Of a stretch of DNA of 34,158 bases, positions 17,337 through 23,873 are shown piece by piece. Source of the DNA: Flavobacteriales bacterium (GTDB lineage Bacteria; Bacteroidota; Bacteroidia; Flavobacteriales_G; Salibacteraceae); the NCBI GenBank assembly GCA_020435995.1, contig JAGQYO010000037.1:1-34158 (forward strand), given 5' to 3'. A model generated the notes under the pieces. The model saw only the letters and a program-made list of their open reading frames with translations, ran no database searches and had not been told where the DNA came from. Made by a program: the position numbers and the translations under genes. Within the stretch, counting starts at the first letter, position 1. Every line of letters starts with the position of its first letter.

Positions 17337-17947
17337 CATCCAAGTATTTGACTTATAAATAACGAAAATAATTTGGGCTCTAAAACAATTGGAAACAAAA
17401 ACCCAAAAAATGCTCCCCAATAGTGAGCGTCGTGAGCTACGTTATCACCCGATCGTTTGTCCAGATATATTTCTAACCCGATATAAAGTGGGCCGAAAAT
17501 AAATGCCGGTATGCCTATAGGAATAAACATGATATAGATTTTGCTCATGGGTTGTAATATGATGCTGGTAAACAAAACAGCCGAAACTGCTCCAGAAGCA
17601 CCCACCGCATTATAATGTGCATTGTCGCCCTGTTTTTTCAGGCCAGGTATCGATGCAAATGCGACCCCGCCAACATAGAGCAAAATATAGAAAAACACCC
17701 CTTTTTCCAGAAAAAGTCCATCAAAGTAAAGCTCAACTAAGCGCCCGAAATTGAACAAAACAAACATGTTTACAATAAGGTGCATCCAATCGGCATGGAT
17801 AACAGCATGGGTGAGCAACCGCCACCATTCGCTTCTATGTTTTACTTGATAGGGTGAAAACGAAAACCGATAAAACAATTCTCGATTTCCGAATGCGCTG
17901 GCCGAAACCAAGGCGGTGAGAATAATAATGACAAGGGTAACGCTCAT
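17336..17947 (-). CDS. rhomboid family intramembrane serine protease
   Basis: A 203-residue membrane protease with six predicted transmembrane helices. HLIVN (His56, Asn60) is the oxyanion HxxxN motif, Ser118 in GASGA is the nucleophile, and His175 in AHDAHYWGA completes the dyad. It cleaves transmembrane proteins within the membrane; substrate unknown. It heads the operon with the HAD phosphatase and aminotransferase, its stop overlapping the next start. A TACATTTG -7 word at 17952-17959 is only 4 bases upstream of the ATG, suggesting a leaderless mRNA. Confidence 0.93.
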   Translation of the reverse strand: MSVTLVIIILTALVSASAFGNRELFYRFSFSPYQVKHRSEWWRLLTHAVIHADWMHLIVNMFVLFNFGRLVELYFDGLFLEKGVFFYILLYVGGVAFASIPGLKKQGDNAHYNAVGASGAVSAVLFTSIILQPMSKIYIMFIPIGIPAFIFGPLYIGLEIYLDKRSGDNVAHDAHYWGAFFGFLFPIVLEPKLFSLFISQILG

Positions 17948-17951
17948 GCGG

Positions 17952-17959
17952 CAAATGTA
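17952..17959 (-). promoter_or_regulatory. -7 element of the rhomboid operon, leaderless geometry
   Basis: TACATTTG on the minus strand is followed by CCGC and then the ATG. With the usual start about 5-8 bases downstream of the element, transcription would begin at or within a few bases of the ATG. No clear -33 was seen. Confidence 0.5.
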
Positions 17960-18052
17960 TTCAAAGCGGAATCTTTATGCTCCGAGAAAATAGACTGAAC
18001 ACATTTTAACTTTGATATTTATAATTGCTGAAACAGTTACGATTGCATACCT

Positions 18053-18060
18053 TATATTTG
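18053..18060 (+). promoter_or_regulatory. -7 element of the small Lys/Cys-rich gene
   Basis: TATATTTG is a perfect TAnnTTTG, 26 bases upstream of the ATG at 18087. No TTG lies at the proper -33 spacing. Confidence 0.5.
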
Positions 18061-18086
18061 GCATTCAATTAAATTAAAAAATAAAG

Positions 18087-18332
18087 ATGAAAAAATATAT
18101 CGTAATCGCTCTTACTGCTGGATTCATGGCAAGTTTTGCAACTGCCTCTTTAATGGCCAATGACATGGTTACCAAAACTCAGATTACTCAGACAGAAAAA
18201 GAGAAAGGCAAAAAAGACAAAAAGGATAAAAAATCGAACTCTGAGACTACAAAGTCCGATTCAAAAGCTAAATCAGGCTGCAGCGGTGAAGAAAAGAAAC
18301 CAGGTTGCTGCGCTAGCAAAAAAGCATCATAA
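18087..18332 (+). CDS. small secreted Lys-rich, Cys-tailed protein (unrecognised)
   Basis: An 81-residue protein with a signal peptide at residues 1-24 (ALTAGFMASFATASLMAN). A highly charged Lys/Ser/Thr stretch at 35-62 contains KGKKDKKDKKSNS. The last 20 residues hold three Cys in GCSGEEKKPGCCASKK. The mature protein is probably disordered and strongly basic; the Cys-rich end could bind metal or form disulfides, but this is inference. The gene has its own promoter word and its own terminator, so it appears to be a single-gene unit. The family is not recognised; similar short Lys-rich secreted proteins occur in Bacteroidota. Confidence 0.7.
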   Translation: MKKYIVIALTAGFMASFATASLMANDMVTKTQITQTEKEKGKKDKKDKKSNSETTKSDSKAKSGCSGEEKKPGCCASKKAS

Positions 18333-18355
18333 GTATTAAGCGAAGAATTAAAAAG

Positions 18356-18393
18356 ACCCTTCATTCATAACATTATGATTGAAGGGTTTTTTT
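18356..18393 (+). terminator. Rho-independent terminator overlapping the next promoter
   Basis: ACCCTTCATTCATAA pairs with TTATGATTGAAGGGT (one mismatch) around a 2-3-base loop, followed by a run of seven T. It ends the small gene at 18332. Its right arm contains the ATTG that serves as -33 for the following aminotransferase. Confidence 0.85.
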
Positions 18394-18407
18394 ATGCCCT
18401 AATTTTG
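18378..18407 (+). promoter_or_regulatory. promoter of the class III aminotransferase, leaderless geometry
   Basis: ATTG (18378-18381) as -33, 18 bases, then the perfect -7 TAATTTTG (18400-18407). The ATG at 18414 follows after only 6 bases. This decides against the longer frame that begins at 18375 inside the terminator. Confidence 0.6.
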
Positions 18408-18413
18408 CCTTCA

Positions 18414-19583
18414 ATGAAATCTCATACTGCAAATACTTCGGAGCATCCTATTGGTTTAAAAATTACAAAAGCCAAGGGCGTTTTTGTTTTTGATGAACGT
18501 GGTAAGGCTTATTACGATTTAATCGCTGGTGTGGGCGTTAACAACCTTGGACACCATCTTCAGGAAATAAACGAAGCGGTTTCGGCTCAGATGAAATTAC
18601 ATAGCCATGTGATGGTTTATGGTGAATATGAACAAAACGTTTTAATTCGATTCTCCCAAAAACTCACTTCACTTTTACCCCCATCACTTCATAAGATTTA
18701 CCCCGTAAACTCAGGAACCGAAGCCAATGAAGCAGCCATAAAACTCTGCCGCAAAGCAACAGGAAGAACCCAAATTATTTCTTTTAAGGGTGCATACCAC
18801 GGAAACACGTTGGGGTCGATGAGTATATCTTGGAACGAAACCAAAAAAGCACCTTTTCGACCACTCCTACCCGATGTATATTTTATTGAACTCAACAACT
18901 TTGAAAACCTCAATGAAATAACTCACAAAACAGCAGGCGTATTTCTAGAAACCATCCAGGGTGATGCAGGAGTGCGAATTCCAGAAAAAACCTATTTGCA
19001 AAAACTTAAACAGCGATGTGAAGAAGTAGGTGCCCTACTTGTACTCGATGAAATACAGTGTGGGTACGGGCGTACTGGTCATTTTTCGGCATTTGAGTCT
19101 TTCGGAGTTGTACCCGATATGTTAACTCTGGGAAAGGCCTTAGGAGCTGGGTTACCCATTGGAGCCCTCGTGGCTTCTCAACACTTGCTAAAACATTTTG
19201 AATCGAAACCAGCTTTGGGTCATATTACCACTTTTGGAGGAAATCCCGTAGTGGCGGCAGCAGCATTGGCTGGCTTACAATACCTAACCAAAAACAACAT
19301 TGTTTCCAAAGTGGAAGAAAAAGGGCAGCTATTTCAAAACCTTTTAAGCAGCCACCAAGCTGTAAAAGGGTTTAGAAGAAAGGGTTTGATGTTAGCCATT
19401 GATTTAAAAAACCCAGATGTGGTAACTCAGTGCATTGAAAAATGTAGAGCAGAAGGGGTTTTGCTTTTCTGGTTTTTAAGCCTTCCTTCTTCTTTTAGGA
19501 TATCACCACCTCTAACCATTACGGATGATGAAATCCAAAGGTCTTGCAACATCATACTTTCGGTGTTTGATCAATTGGACTAA
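18414..19583 (+). CDS. class III PLP aminotransferase (acetylornithine / ornithine-type)
   Basis: A 389-residue fold-type I aminotransferase. Visible are the PLP phosphate-binding NSGTEANEAAIKLCRKATGR, FKGAYHGNT, LVLDEIQCGYGRTG (Asp to the pyridine N) and the Schiff-base Lys in TLGKALGAGLPIGALVAS, followed by HITTFGGNPVVAAAALA. The family includes acetylornithine, 4-aminobutyrate and ornithine aminotransferases. Neither the sequence nor the neighbours (no arginine genes nearby) fixes the substrate. The start at 18414 (MKSHTANTSEHP) is preferred because the 13 residues before it would be translated from a terminator hairpin and lie upstream of the -7 element. Confidence 0.88.
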   Translation: MKSHTANTSEHPIGLKITKAKGVFVFDERGKAYYDLIAGVGVNNLGHHLQEINEAVSAQMKLHSHVMVYGEYEQNVLIRFSQKLTSLLPPSLHKIYPVNSGTEANEAAIKLCRKATGRTQIISFKGAYHGNTLGSMSISWNETKKAPFRPLLPDVYFIELNNFENLNEITHKTAGVFLETIQGDAGVRIPEKTYLQKLKQRCEEVGALLVLDEIQCGYGRTGHFSAFESFGVVPDMLTLGKALGAGLPIGALVASQHLLKHFESKPALGHITTFGGNPVVAAAALAGLQYLTKNNIVSKVEEKGQLFQNLLSSHQAVKGFRRKGLMLAIDLKNPDVVTQCIEKCRAEGVLLFWFLSLPSSFRISPPLTITDDEIQRSCNIILSVFDQLD

Positions 19584-19649
19584 AAAATAATCTGCCTTTT
19601 TTTTAGTTCAACAACCAATTAAGCTTTTATCTACTTTTAAGTATATCCA

Positions 19650-19657
19650 TATTTTAG
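19650..19657 (+). promoter_or_regulatory. possible -7 element of the MscS gene
   Basis: TATTTTAG differs from TAnnTTTG by one base and lies 24 bases upstream of the ATG. Another near match, TACTTTTA, is at 19632-19639. Weak support. Confidence 0.25.
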
Positions 19658-19681
19658 CAACTCAATCAGAATAAGGTATAT

Positions 19682-20515
19682 ATGGAAACTCTCAATTTAA
19701 ATTTGATCGACAAATACGCCCACAAAATGGTAGAATTGGCAGCAGAATACGGGCCCAAATTCATCCTTGCCATAGTTGTATTAATCGTAGGGCTTCGGGC
19801 CATCAAGTGGGTTAGTAAACTAATTTTAGTCATCTTCGAAAAACGAGAAGTCGACCCCACGCTTCGACCATTTGTACTAAACCTTCTTGATTGGATTCTA
19901 AAAGCCATGCTTTTTATAAGTGTAGCGGCAATGATAGGAATCGAAACCACCTCATTTGTGGCTATTGTAGGAGCTTTAGGCTTGGCAGTTGGATTTGCGC
20001 TTCAAGGCACGCTAGGAAACTTTGCCGGAGGGGTAATGCTCTTACTCTTCAAACCCTACAAAGTGGGCGACCTTATTGATGTGAATGGACATTTAGGTGA
20101 AGTGGAAGAAATTCAAATTTTTGTGACTAAATTGATCACACCAGACGGAAAAGTGAAGATTATTCCCAACGGATCGATTTCGAATGAGAGTTGCACAAAT
20201 TATTCTTCATTCGGAACAAGAAGAGTTGATTTGACCATAGGAGTTTCCTACAGCAGCGATTTAAAAAAGGCACGTGAGGTTTTACTCAAAGTAATGAACG
20301 ATCATCCGTTGGTATTGGAAGAACCCGCACCTTTGGTTGGCGTGTTAGAGTTGGCCGATAGTGCTGTGAGTTTAGCCGTACGACCTTGGACCAACGCAGA
20401 AAACTACTGGGACGTGCACTTTGATATTCTCGAGTTTGGAAAAGAAGCCTTAGATCGGGAGGGTATATCTATCCCCTTTCCCCAGCAAGATGTATATGTT
20501 CACTCAGTTAAATGA
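19682..20515 (+). CDS. small-conductance mechanosensitive channel, MscS family
   Basis: A 277-residue inner-membrane channel that opens on membrane tension to release solutes in hypo-osmotic shock. Three N-terminal hydrophobic segments (about 25-47, 65-85, 90-118) are followed by the pore-lining TM3 with the Gly/Ala pattern ALGLAVGFALQGTLGNFAGGVMLL and the KPYKVGDLI entry to the beta domain. IIPNGSISNESCTNYS marks the middle domain. The C-terminal alpha-beta domain ends near residue 275. Length matches E. coli MscS (286). It is a single gene with its own leader. Confidence 0.93.
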   Translation: METLNLNLIDKYAHKMVELAAEYGPKFILAIVVLIVGLRAIKWVSKLILVIFEKREVDPTLRPFVLNLLDWILKAMLFISVAAMIGIETTSFVAIVGALGLAVGFALQGTLGNFAGGVMLLLFKPYKVGDLIDVNGHLGEVEEIQIFVTKLITPDGKVKIIPNGSISNESCTNYSSFGTRRVDLTIGVSYSSDLKKAREVLLKVMNDHPLVLEEPAPLVGVLELADSAVSLAVRPWTNAENYWDVHFDILEFGKEALDREGISIPFPQQDVYVHSVK

Positions 20516-20574
20516 TAGGGTTAAAAGTTAACCTTCATTAAGGTGAGGTTATAATGCTGTTCTTTTAATACAAC

Positions 20575-20582
20575 TACTTTTG
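20575..20582 (+). promoter_or_regulatory. -7 element of the thioesterase-zupT pair
   Basis: TACTTTTG is a perfect TAnnTTTG, 20 bases upstream of the ATG at 20603. The 12-base context TACTTTTGCCGC is identical to that of ribBA at 49-60. No -33 TTG was seen. Confidence 0.5.
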
Positions 20583-20602
20583 CCGCGCAAAATAAATAGG
20601 CT

Positions 20603-20992
20603 ATGGAACTCTTGATGCAAAAGCTCTGTATGGGTAAAGACCTAGGGATTCACGGAAATCTTTTCGGTGGAATAATGCTGGCGTGGATTGATGAAGCAGC
20701 TGCGAGTTATGCTGCAGCCATTTGCCATAGTCCCAATATGGTAACGGTTAAAATTGACGAAGTAAATTTCAAAAAACCCGTTAAAATCGGTTTTCAAATC
20801 CGAATATATGGCGATGTAGAAAAGGTAGGCAATACGTCTATAACTTTAAATATCGAGGCCAGAAAATACAATGTATATAGCGCAGAAGAAACCTTAGTTT
20901 GTACCACAAAAATTGTGTTTGTCAGAATTGATGAAGCGGGAGAAGCTATTCCAATTCCACAACCAGTAAGAGAACGCTACAACGCCACATAA
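20603..20992 (+). CDS. acyl-CoA thioesterase, YciA-like hotdog fold
   Basis: A 129-residue hotdog-fold thioesterase hydrolysing acyl-CoAs in the cytoplasm. The N-terminal GNLFGGIMLAWIDEAAASYAA holds the HGNxFGG-type motif and the catalytic Asp of WIDE. VTVKIDEVNFKKPVKIG and the ETLVCTTKIVFVRID strand match YciA and BFIT-type enzymes. It is one domain, about the family length. The stop TAA is immediately followed by the ATG of the metal transporter, so the two genes are read from one mRNA, although no functional link is obvious. Confidence 0.9.
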   Translation: MELLMQKLCMGKDLGIHGNLFGGIMLAWIDEAAASYAAAICHSPNMVTVKIDEVNFKKPVKIGFQIRIYGDVEKVGNTSITLNIEARKYNVYSAEETLVCTTKIVFVRIDEAGEAIPIPQPVRERYNAT

Positions 20993-21805
20993 ATGGATAC
21001 CGAGCATCTTTATCTAGCATTTGCACTAACTACACTTGCGGGTTTAAGTACTGGCATAGGCGCAGCCATCGCCTTTTTCGCTAAAAAAACGGATACCAAG
21101 CTGCTGTCGTCGGCTATGGGGTTTTCGGGTGGAGTAATGATTTATATCTCCTTTATGGAATTACTTCCAGAGGGGTTAAAACAAGTGAATTCAGACCTAG
21201 GCAAGGCGGCTGGCAACTGGGTTACCGTAGGTGCCTTTTTTGCTGGTATGCTCCTCACTGCACTTATTGACAAAATGGTTCCTTCATTTGAGAACCCTCA
21301 CGAATTTGATAAAACGGCAGAACCCACGGGAGATGAAGCTCAGTTTAAAGAACTATATCGAATGGGATTATTCACTGCTCTGGTCATTGGCATTCACAAC
21401 TTTCCAGAGGGAATTGCAACATTTATGAGTGCATTAAAAGATCCCTCACTCGGGGTTTCCATTGCAATTGCCGTGGCTATTCACAATATCCCTGAAGGAA
21501 TTGCAGTTTCCACACCTATTTTTTATGCCACAGGAAACAAAAAGAAGGCATTTTGGCTCAGTTTATCATCGGGCCTCGCCGAGCCGATAGGTGCTCTGTG
21601 CGCCTATTTGGTGCTCCGAAACTTCCTTTCTGATTTGGTTATGGGAATTGTTTTTGCCGGCATTGCAGGCATCATGGTATTTATTTCATTTGATCAATTG
21701 TTGCCCGCCGCTCAAAAATACGGCTCACATCACCGCTCGATGTATGGCCTCATTGCCGGAATGGCGGTTATGGCATTGAGTTTATTGATGTCGCATTACC
21801 ATTAG
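20993..21805 (+). CDS. zupT: ZIP-family metal transporter, ZupT-like
   Basis: A 270-residue inner-membrane zinc (and probably other divalent metal) importer with eight predicted transmembrane helices. The metal-site motifs of helices IV and V are both intact: HNFPEGIATFMSAL and HNIPEGIAVSTPIFYATG. These match bacterial ZupT. A cytoplasmic loop of about 25 charged residues (VPSFENPHEFDKTAEPTGDEA) lies before helix IV and lacks the His-rich run of some ZIPs. It starts directly at the thioesterase stop with no spacer, so translation is presumably coupled. Confidence 0.92.
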   Translation: MDTEHLYLAFALTTLAGLSTGIGAAIAFFAKKTDTKLLSSAMGFSGGVMIYISFMELLPEGLKQVNSDLGKAAGNWVTVGAFFAGMLLTALIDKMVPSFENPHEFDKTAEPTGDEAQFKELYRMGLFTALVIGIHNFPEGIATFMSALKDPSLGVSIAIAVAIHNIPEGIAVSTPIFYATGNKKKAFWLSLSSGLAEPIGALCAYLVLRNFLSDLVMGIVFAGIAGIMVFISFDQLLPAAQKYGSHHRSMYGLIAGMAVMALSLLMSHYH

Positions 21806-21814
21806 ATTTAACCA

Positions 21815-21970
21815 CCAGTTGATAACAACTGGCGATAAATAGTCATTTCAGTTGTGATTTTTCTGAAACAAGTTCAGCATAATCACAACCAAAACACTAC
21901 TCACTAATTAAAATAAATGAAAGCCTGATTAGTTAGATATTGTTTTACGATGGCCTGAGAAAGAATCAGG
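21815..21970. other. intergenic cluster of three inverted repeats
   Basis: The 196-base convergent gap holds CCAGTTG/CAACTGG around ATAA (21815-21832). It also holds a nested hairpin with outer stem GTTGTGATT/AATCACAAC (21851-21859, 21881-21889) and inner stem CTGAA/TTCAG (21863-21867, 21873-21877). A third repeat, CCTGATT/AATCAGG (21924-21930, 21964-21970), has a 33-base loop. None has a proper T tract, so they are not standard terminators. A small RNA, processing site or factor-dependent terminator is possible. Confidence 0.4.
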
Positions 21971-22001
21971 TAAGCTAACCTTCCCAATTAGAAGCATCAA
22001 A

Positions 22002-22313
22002 CTACGGATACACCACTTCCCCATCCCAGGCCATCATGCCACCTGAAAGGTTATACAGTGTACCGAAACCCATTTGGGCCATGGCCCCACAAGCAGTTCC
22101 GCTTCGGTTGCCACTGCGACAAATCATATAGTAATTCTTTGACTTGTCCATTTTACTTACTTTTTCCATAAAAGTAGGGTCGAATAGATTGATATTCTCC
22201 GCGCCCTTAATCATTCCTTCACTACATTCTTCCGGACTTCTTACATCAATCAACACCGCATTTTTATCTTGCTCAAGCAAGTTTCGCATTTCGTTTGGTG
22301 AAATATTCTTCAT
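22002..22313 (-). CDS. single-domain rhodanese (sulfurtransferase)
   Basis: A 103-residue cytoplasmic rhodanese that accepts and hands on sulfane sulfur as a Cys persulfide. LIDVRSPEECSEGMIKGAENI is the family N-terminal block. The active loop is CRSGNRSG with the catalytic Cys near residue 64, and LSGGMMAWDGEV closes the domain. It lies 24 bases after the MBL-rhodanese gene on the same strand. This resembles the pairing of CstA/PspE-type rhodaneses with persulfide dioxygenases, so it probably shuttles sulfur for that enzyme. Confidence 0.92.
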   Translation of the reverse strand: MKNISPNEMRNLLEQDKNAVLIDVRSPEECSEGMIKGAENINLFDPTFMEKVSKMDKSKNYYMICRSGNRSGTACGAMAQMGFGTLYNLSGGMMAWDGEVVYP

Positions 22314-22337
22314 TCTATTGAGGTTTATTTATTTCGT

Positions 22338-23744
22338 TTATAATTCACTTGGGCATACATAGGCCGATTTGGGAATATCAGTCTCTTTTAACGCTTCAAA
22401 CCCACCTTCTACGTTTACTACATCATGCATTCCTCTCGATTTCATGATTGAAGCAAAAATTAGTGATCGGTATCCACTTTTACAGTGTAGAAAAAGCGTA
22501 CTGTTTTTGTCCAGCTTATCCATATTGCTATTGATATAATCTAGGGGAATATTGGCAGCGTTGTGTACATGCTCCGAATCGTATTCGCCCTGTTTTCTTA
22601 CATCCACTACACTCAGCTCATTCGATTTCATTTTTAAGGCCAAATCTGTAGCAGATATTCCAACCACCTCATCTATCTCTTTACCGGCTTGTTTCCAAGC
22701 TTCTATTCCACCTTTTAAATAACCCAAGGTAGCGTCGTATCCTACACGAGAAAGTCGAGTAATTACTTCTTCTTCTTGTCCTCCAGGAGCTATAAAAAGA
22801 ATAGGTTGGTGAATATCGACAATCAAGGCTCCCACCCAAGGGGCAAACCCGCCATCCAATCCTATAAAAATACTCCCCGGAATATGCTCCTTTGCATAGT
22901 CCTCTTTACTTCTTGTATCCAAAATAAGTGCGTGATGTTCATTCGCTATGCGCTCAAATTCATCTGCCGACCAAGCCCGATTTCCTGCACTCATTACGTC
23001 ATCAAATTCGGCGTAACCCGATTTGTTCATCATGGCATTTTTTGGAAAATATTGAGGAGGAGGTAAAATACCCTCCGTTACCTCTTTTACAAATTCTTCT
23101 TTTGTCATGTCAGCACGCAAAGCGTAATTGGTAAGCTTTTGATTACCCAATGTATCAAATGTTTCTGAGCTTAAGTTTTTGCCGCAGGCCGAACCCGCTC
23201 CATGCCCAGGGTATACAATTATGTCATCAGGAAGTGTCATAACTCTGTTTCGAAGCGAATCGAAAAGCATTTTCGCCAAATCTTCTTTAGATAGGTCAGA
23301 TTTTACCGCTAAATCGGGACGTCCAACATCTCCAATAAAAAGAGTATCACCTGAGAATAAAGCTACTTCCTTACCGTTTTCATCCTTGAGCAAATAGCAA
23401 GTGCTTTCTAAGGTATGCCCTGGGGTATGAATCACTTGAATGGTCACGTTACCCAACTTCAGTTCTTCGCCATCAGTGGCGGTGTGAATGGCAAATTCAG
23501 TTTTGGCGGTAGGACCGAAAACAATTTCTGCTCCTGTCTTTTTAGCCAAATCAACGTGTCCTGAAACAAAATCAGCGTGAAAATGTGTTTCTAAAATGTA
23601 TTTGATTTCTGCGCCATTTTGTTTCGCTTTTTCAACATACTGAGAGGTTTCGCGAAGTGGATCAATGATGGCAACTTCACCATTCGATTCGATGTAATAG
23701 GCGGCCTCGGCCAAACATCCTGTATATAGTTGTTCTATTATCAT
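22338..23744 (-). CDS. CstB-like persulfide dioxygenase-rhodanese fusion
   Basis: A 468-residue protein with three domains. Residues 1-240 are a metallo-beta-lactamase fold: by comparison with ETHE1, the Fe ligands are His54 (in HFHADF), His110 (HTPGHT) and Asp133 (SGDTLF); Phe59 replaces the last His of HxHxDH. Residues 265-365 are a rhodanese-like domain whose active loop reads IAPGGQEEE without Cys. Residues 370-468 are a complete rhodanese with Cys421 in HCKSGYRS. The order matches staphylococcal CstB, which oxidises persulfides to thiosulfate. The start at 23744 (MIIEQLYTG) is chosen because a perfect -7 element lies inside the longer frame, which reaches 23801. Confidence 0.92.
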   Translation of the reverse strand: MIIEQLYTGCLAEAAYYIESNGEVAIIDPLRETSQYVEKAKQNGAEIKYILETHFHADFVSGHVDLAKKTGAEIVFGPTAKTEFAIHTATDGEELKLGNVTIQVIHTPGHTLESTCYLLKDENGKEVALFSGDTLFIGDVGRPDLAVKSDLSKEDLAKMLFDSLRNRVMTLPDDIIVYPGHGAGSACGKNLSSETFDTLGNQKLTNYALRADMTKEEFVKEVTEGILPPPQYFPKNAMMNKSGYAEFDDVMSAGNRAWSADEFERIANEHHALILDTRSKEDYAKEHIPGSIFIGLDGGFAPWVGALIVDIHQPILFIAPGGQEEEVITRLSRVGYDATLGYLKGGIEAWKQAGKEIDEVVGISATDLALKMKSNELSVVDVRKQGEYDSEHVHNAANIPLDYINSNMDKLDKNSTLFLHCKSGYRSLIFASIMKSRGMHDVVNVEGGFEALKETDIPKSAYVCPSEL

Positions 23745-23774
23745 AGTGCTGTAATTCTTAATTGTTTTCGATTG

Positions 23775-23802
23775 CAAATGTAAAAGCTCTACTTCGATCA
23801 AA
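23775..23802 (-). promoter_or_regulatory. promoter of the persulfide operon
   Basis: On the minus strand, TTTG (23799-23802), 16 bases, then the perfect -7 TACATTTG (23775-23782), with a leader of about 25-30 bases to the ATG at 23744. Just upstream lies the palindrome at 23806-23819. Confidence 0.6.
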
Positions 23803-23805
23803 ACG

Positions 23806-23819
23806 GTAACAATTGTTAC
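23806..23819. promoter_or_regulatory. perfect 14-bp palindrome, candidate Crp/Fnr-type operator
   Basis: GTAACAATTGTTAC equals its own reverse complement. Written GTAAC-N4-GTTAC, it has the half-site spacing typical of Crp/Fnr-family operators. It is centred about 44 bases upstream of the predicted start of the persulfide operon, a class II activator position, and about 60 bases upstream of rarA. Confidence 0.5.
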
Positions 23820-23861
23820 TTCAATTTGGATTTAGAGTGAAACTATTGGAAGGAGTATAGA

Positions 23862-23869
23862 TACATTTG
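23862..23869 (+). promoter_or_regulatory. -7 element of rarA, leaderless geometry
   Basis: TACATTTG is followed by TAAC and the ATG at 23874, so the mRNA probably starts at or close to the initiation codon. No TTTG lies at proper -33 spacing. Confidence 0.5.
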
Positions 23870-23873
23870 TAAC

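Noticed and set aside
23745-23801. 19-residue extension of the CstB-like protein
   Set aside because: A perfect promoter -7 element lies inside it, and the MBL domain starts normally at 23744.
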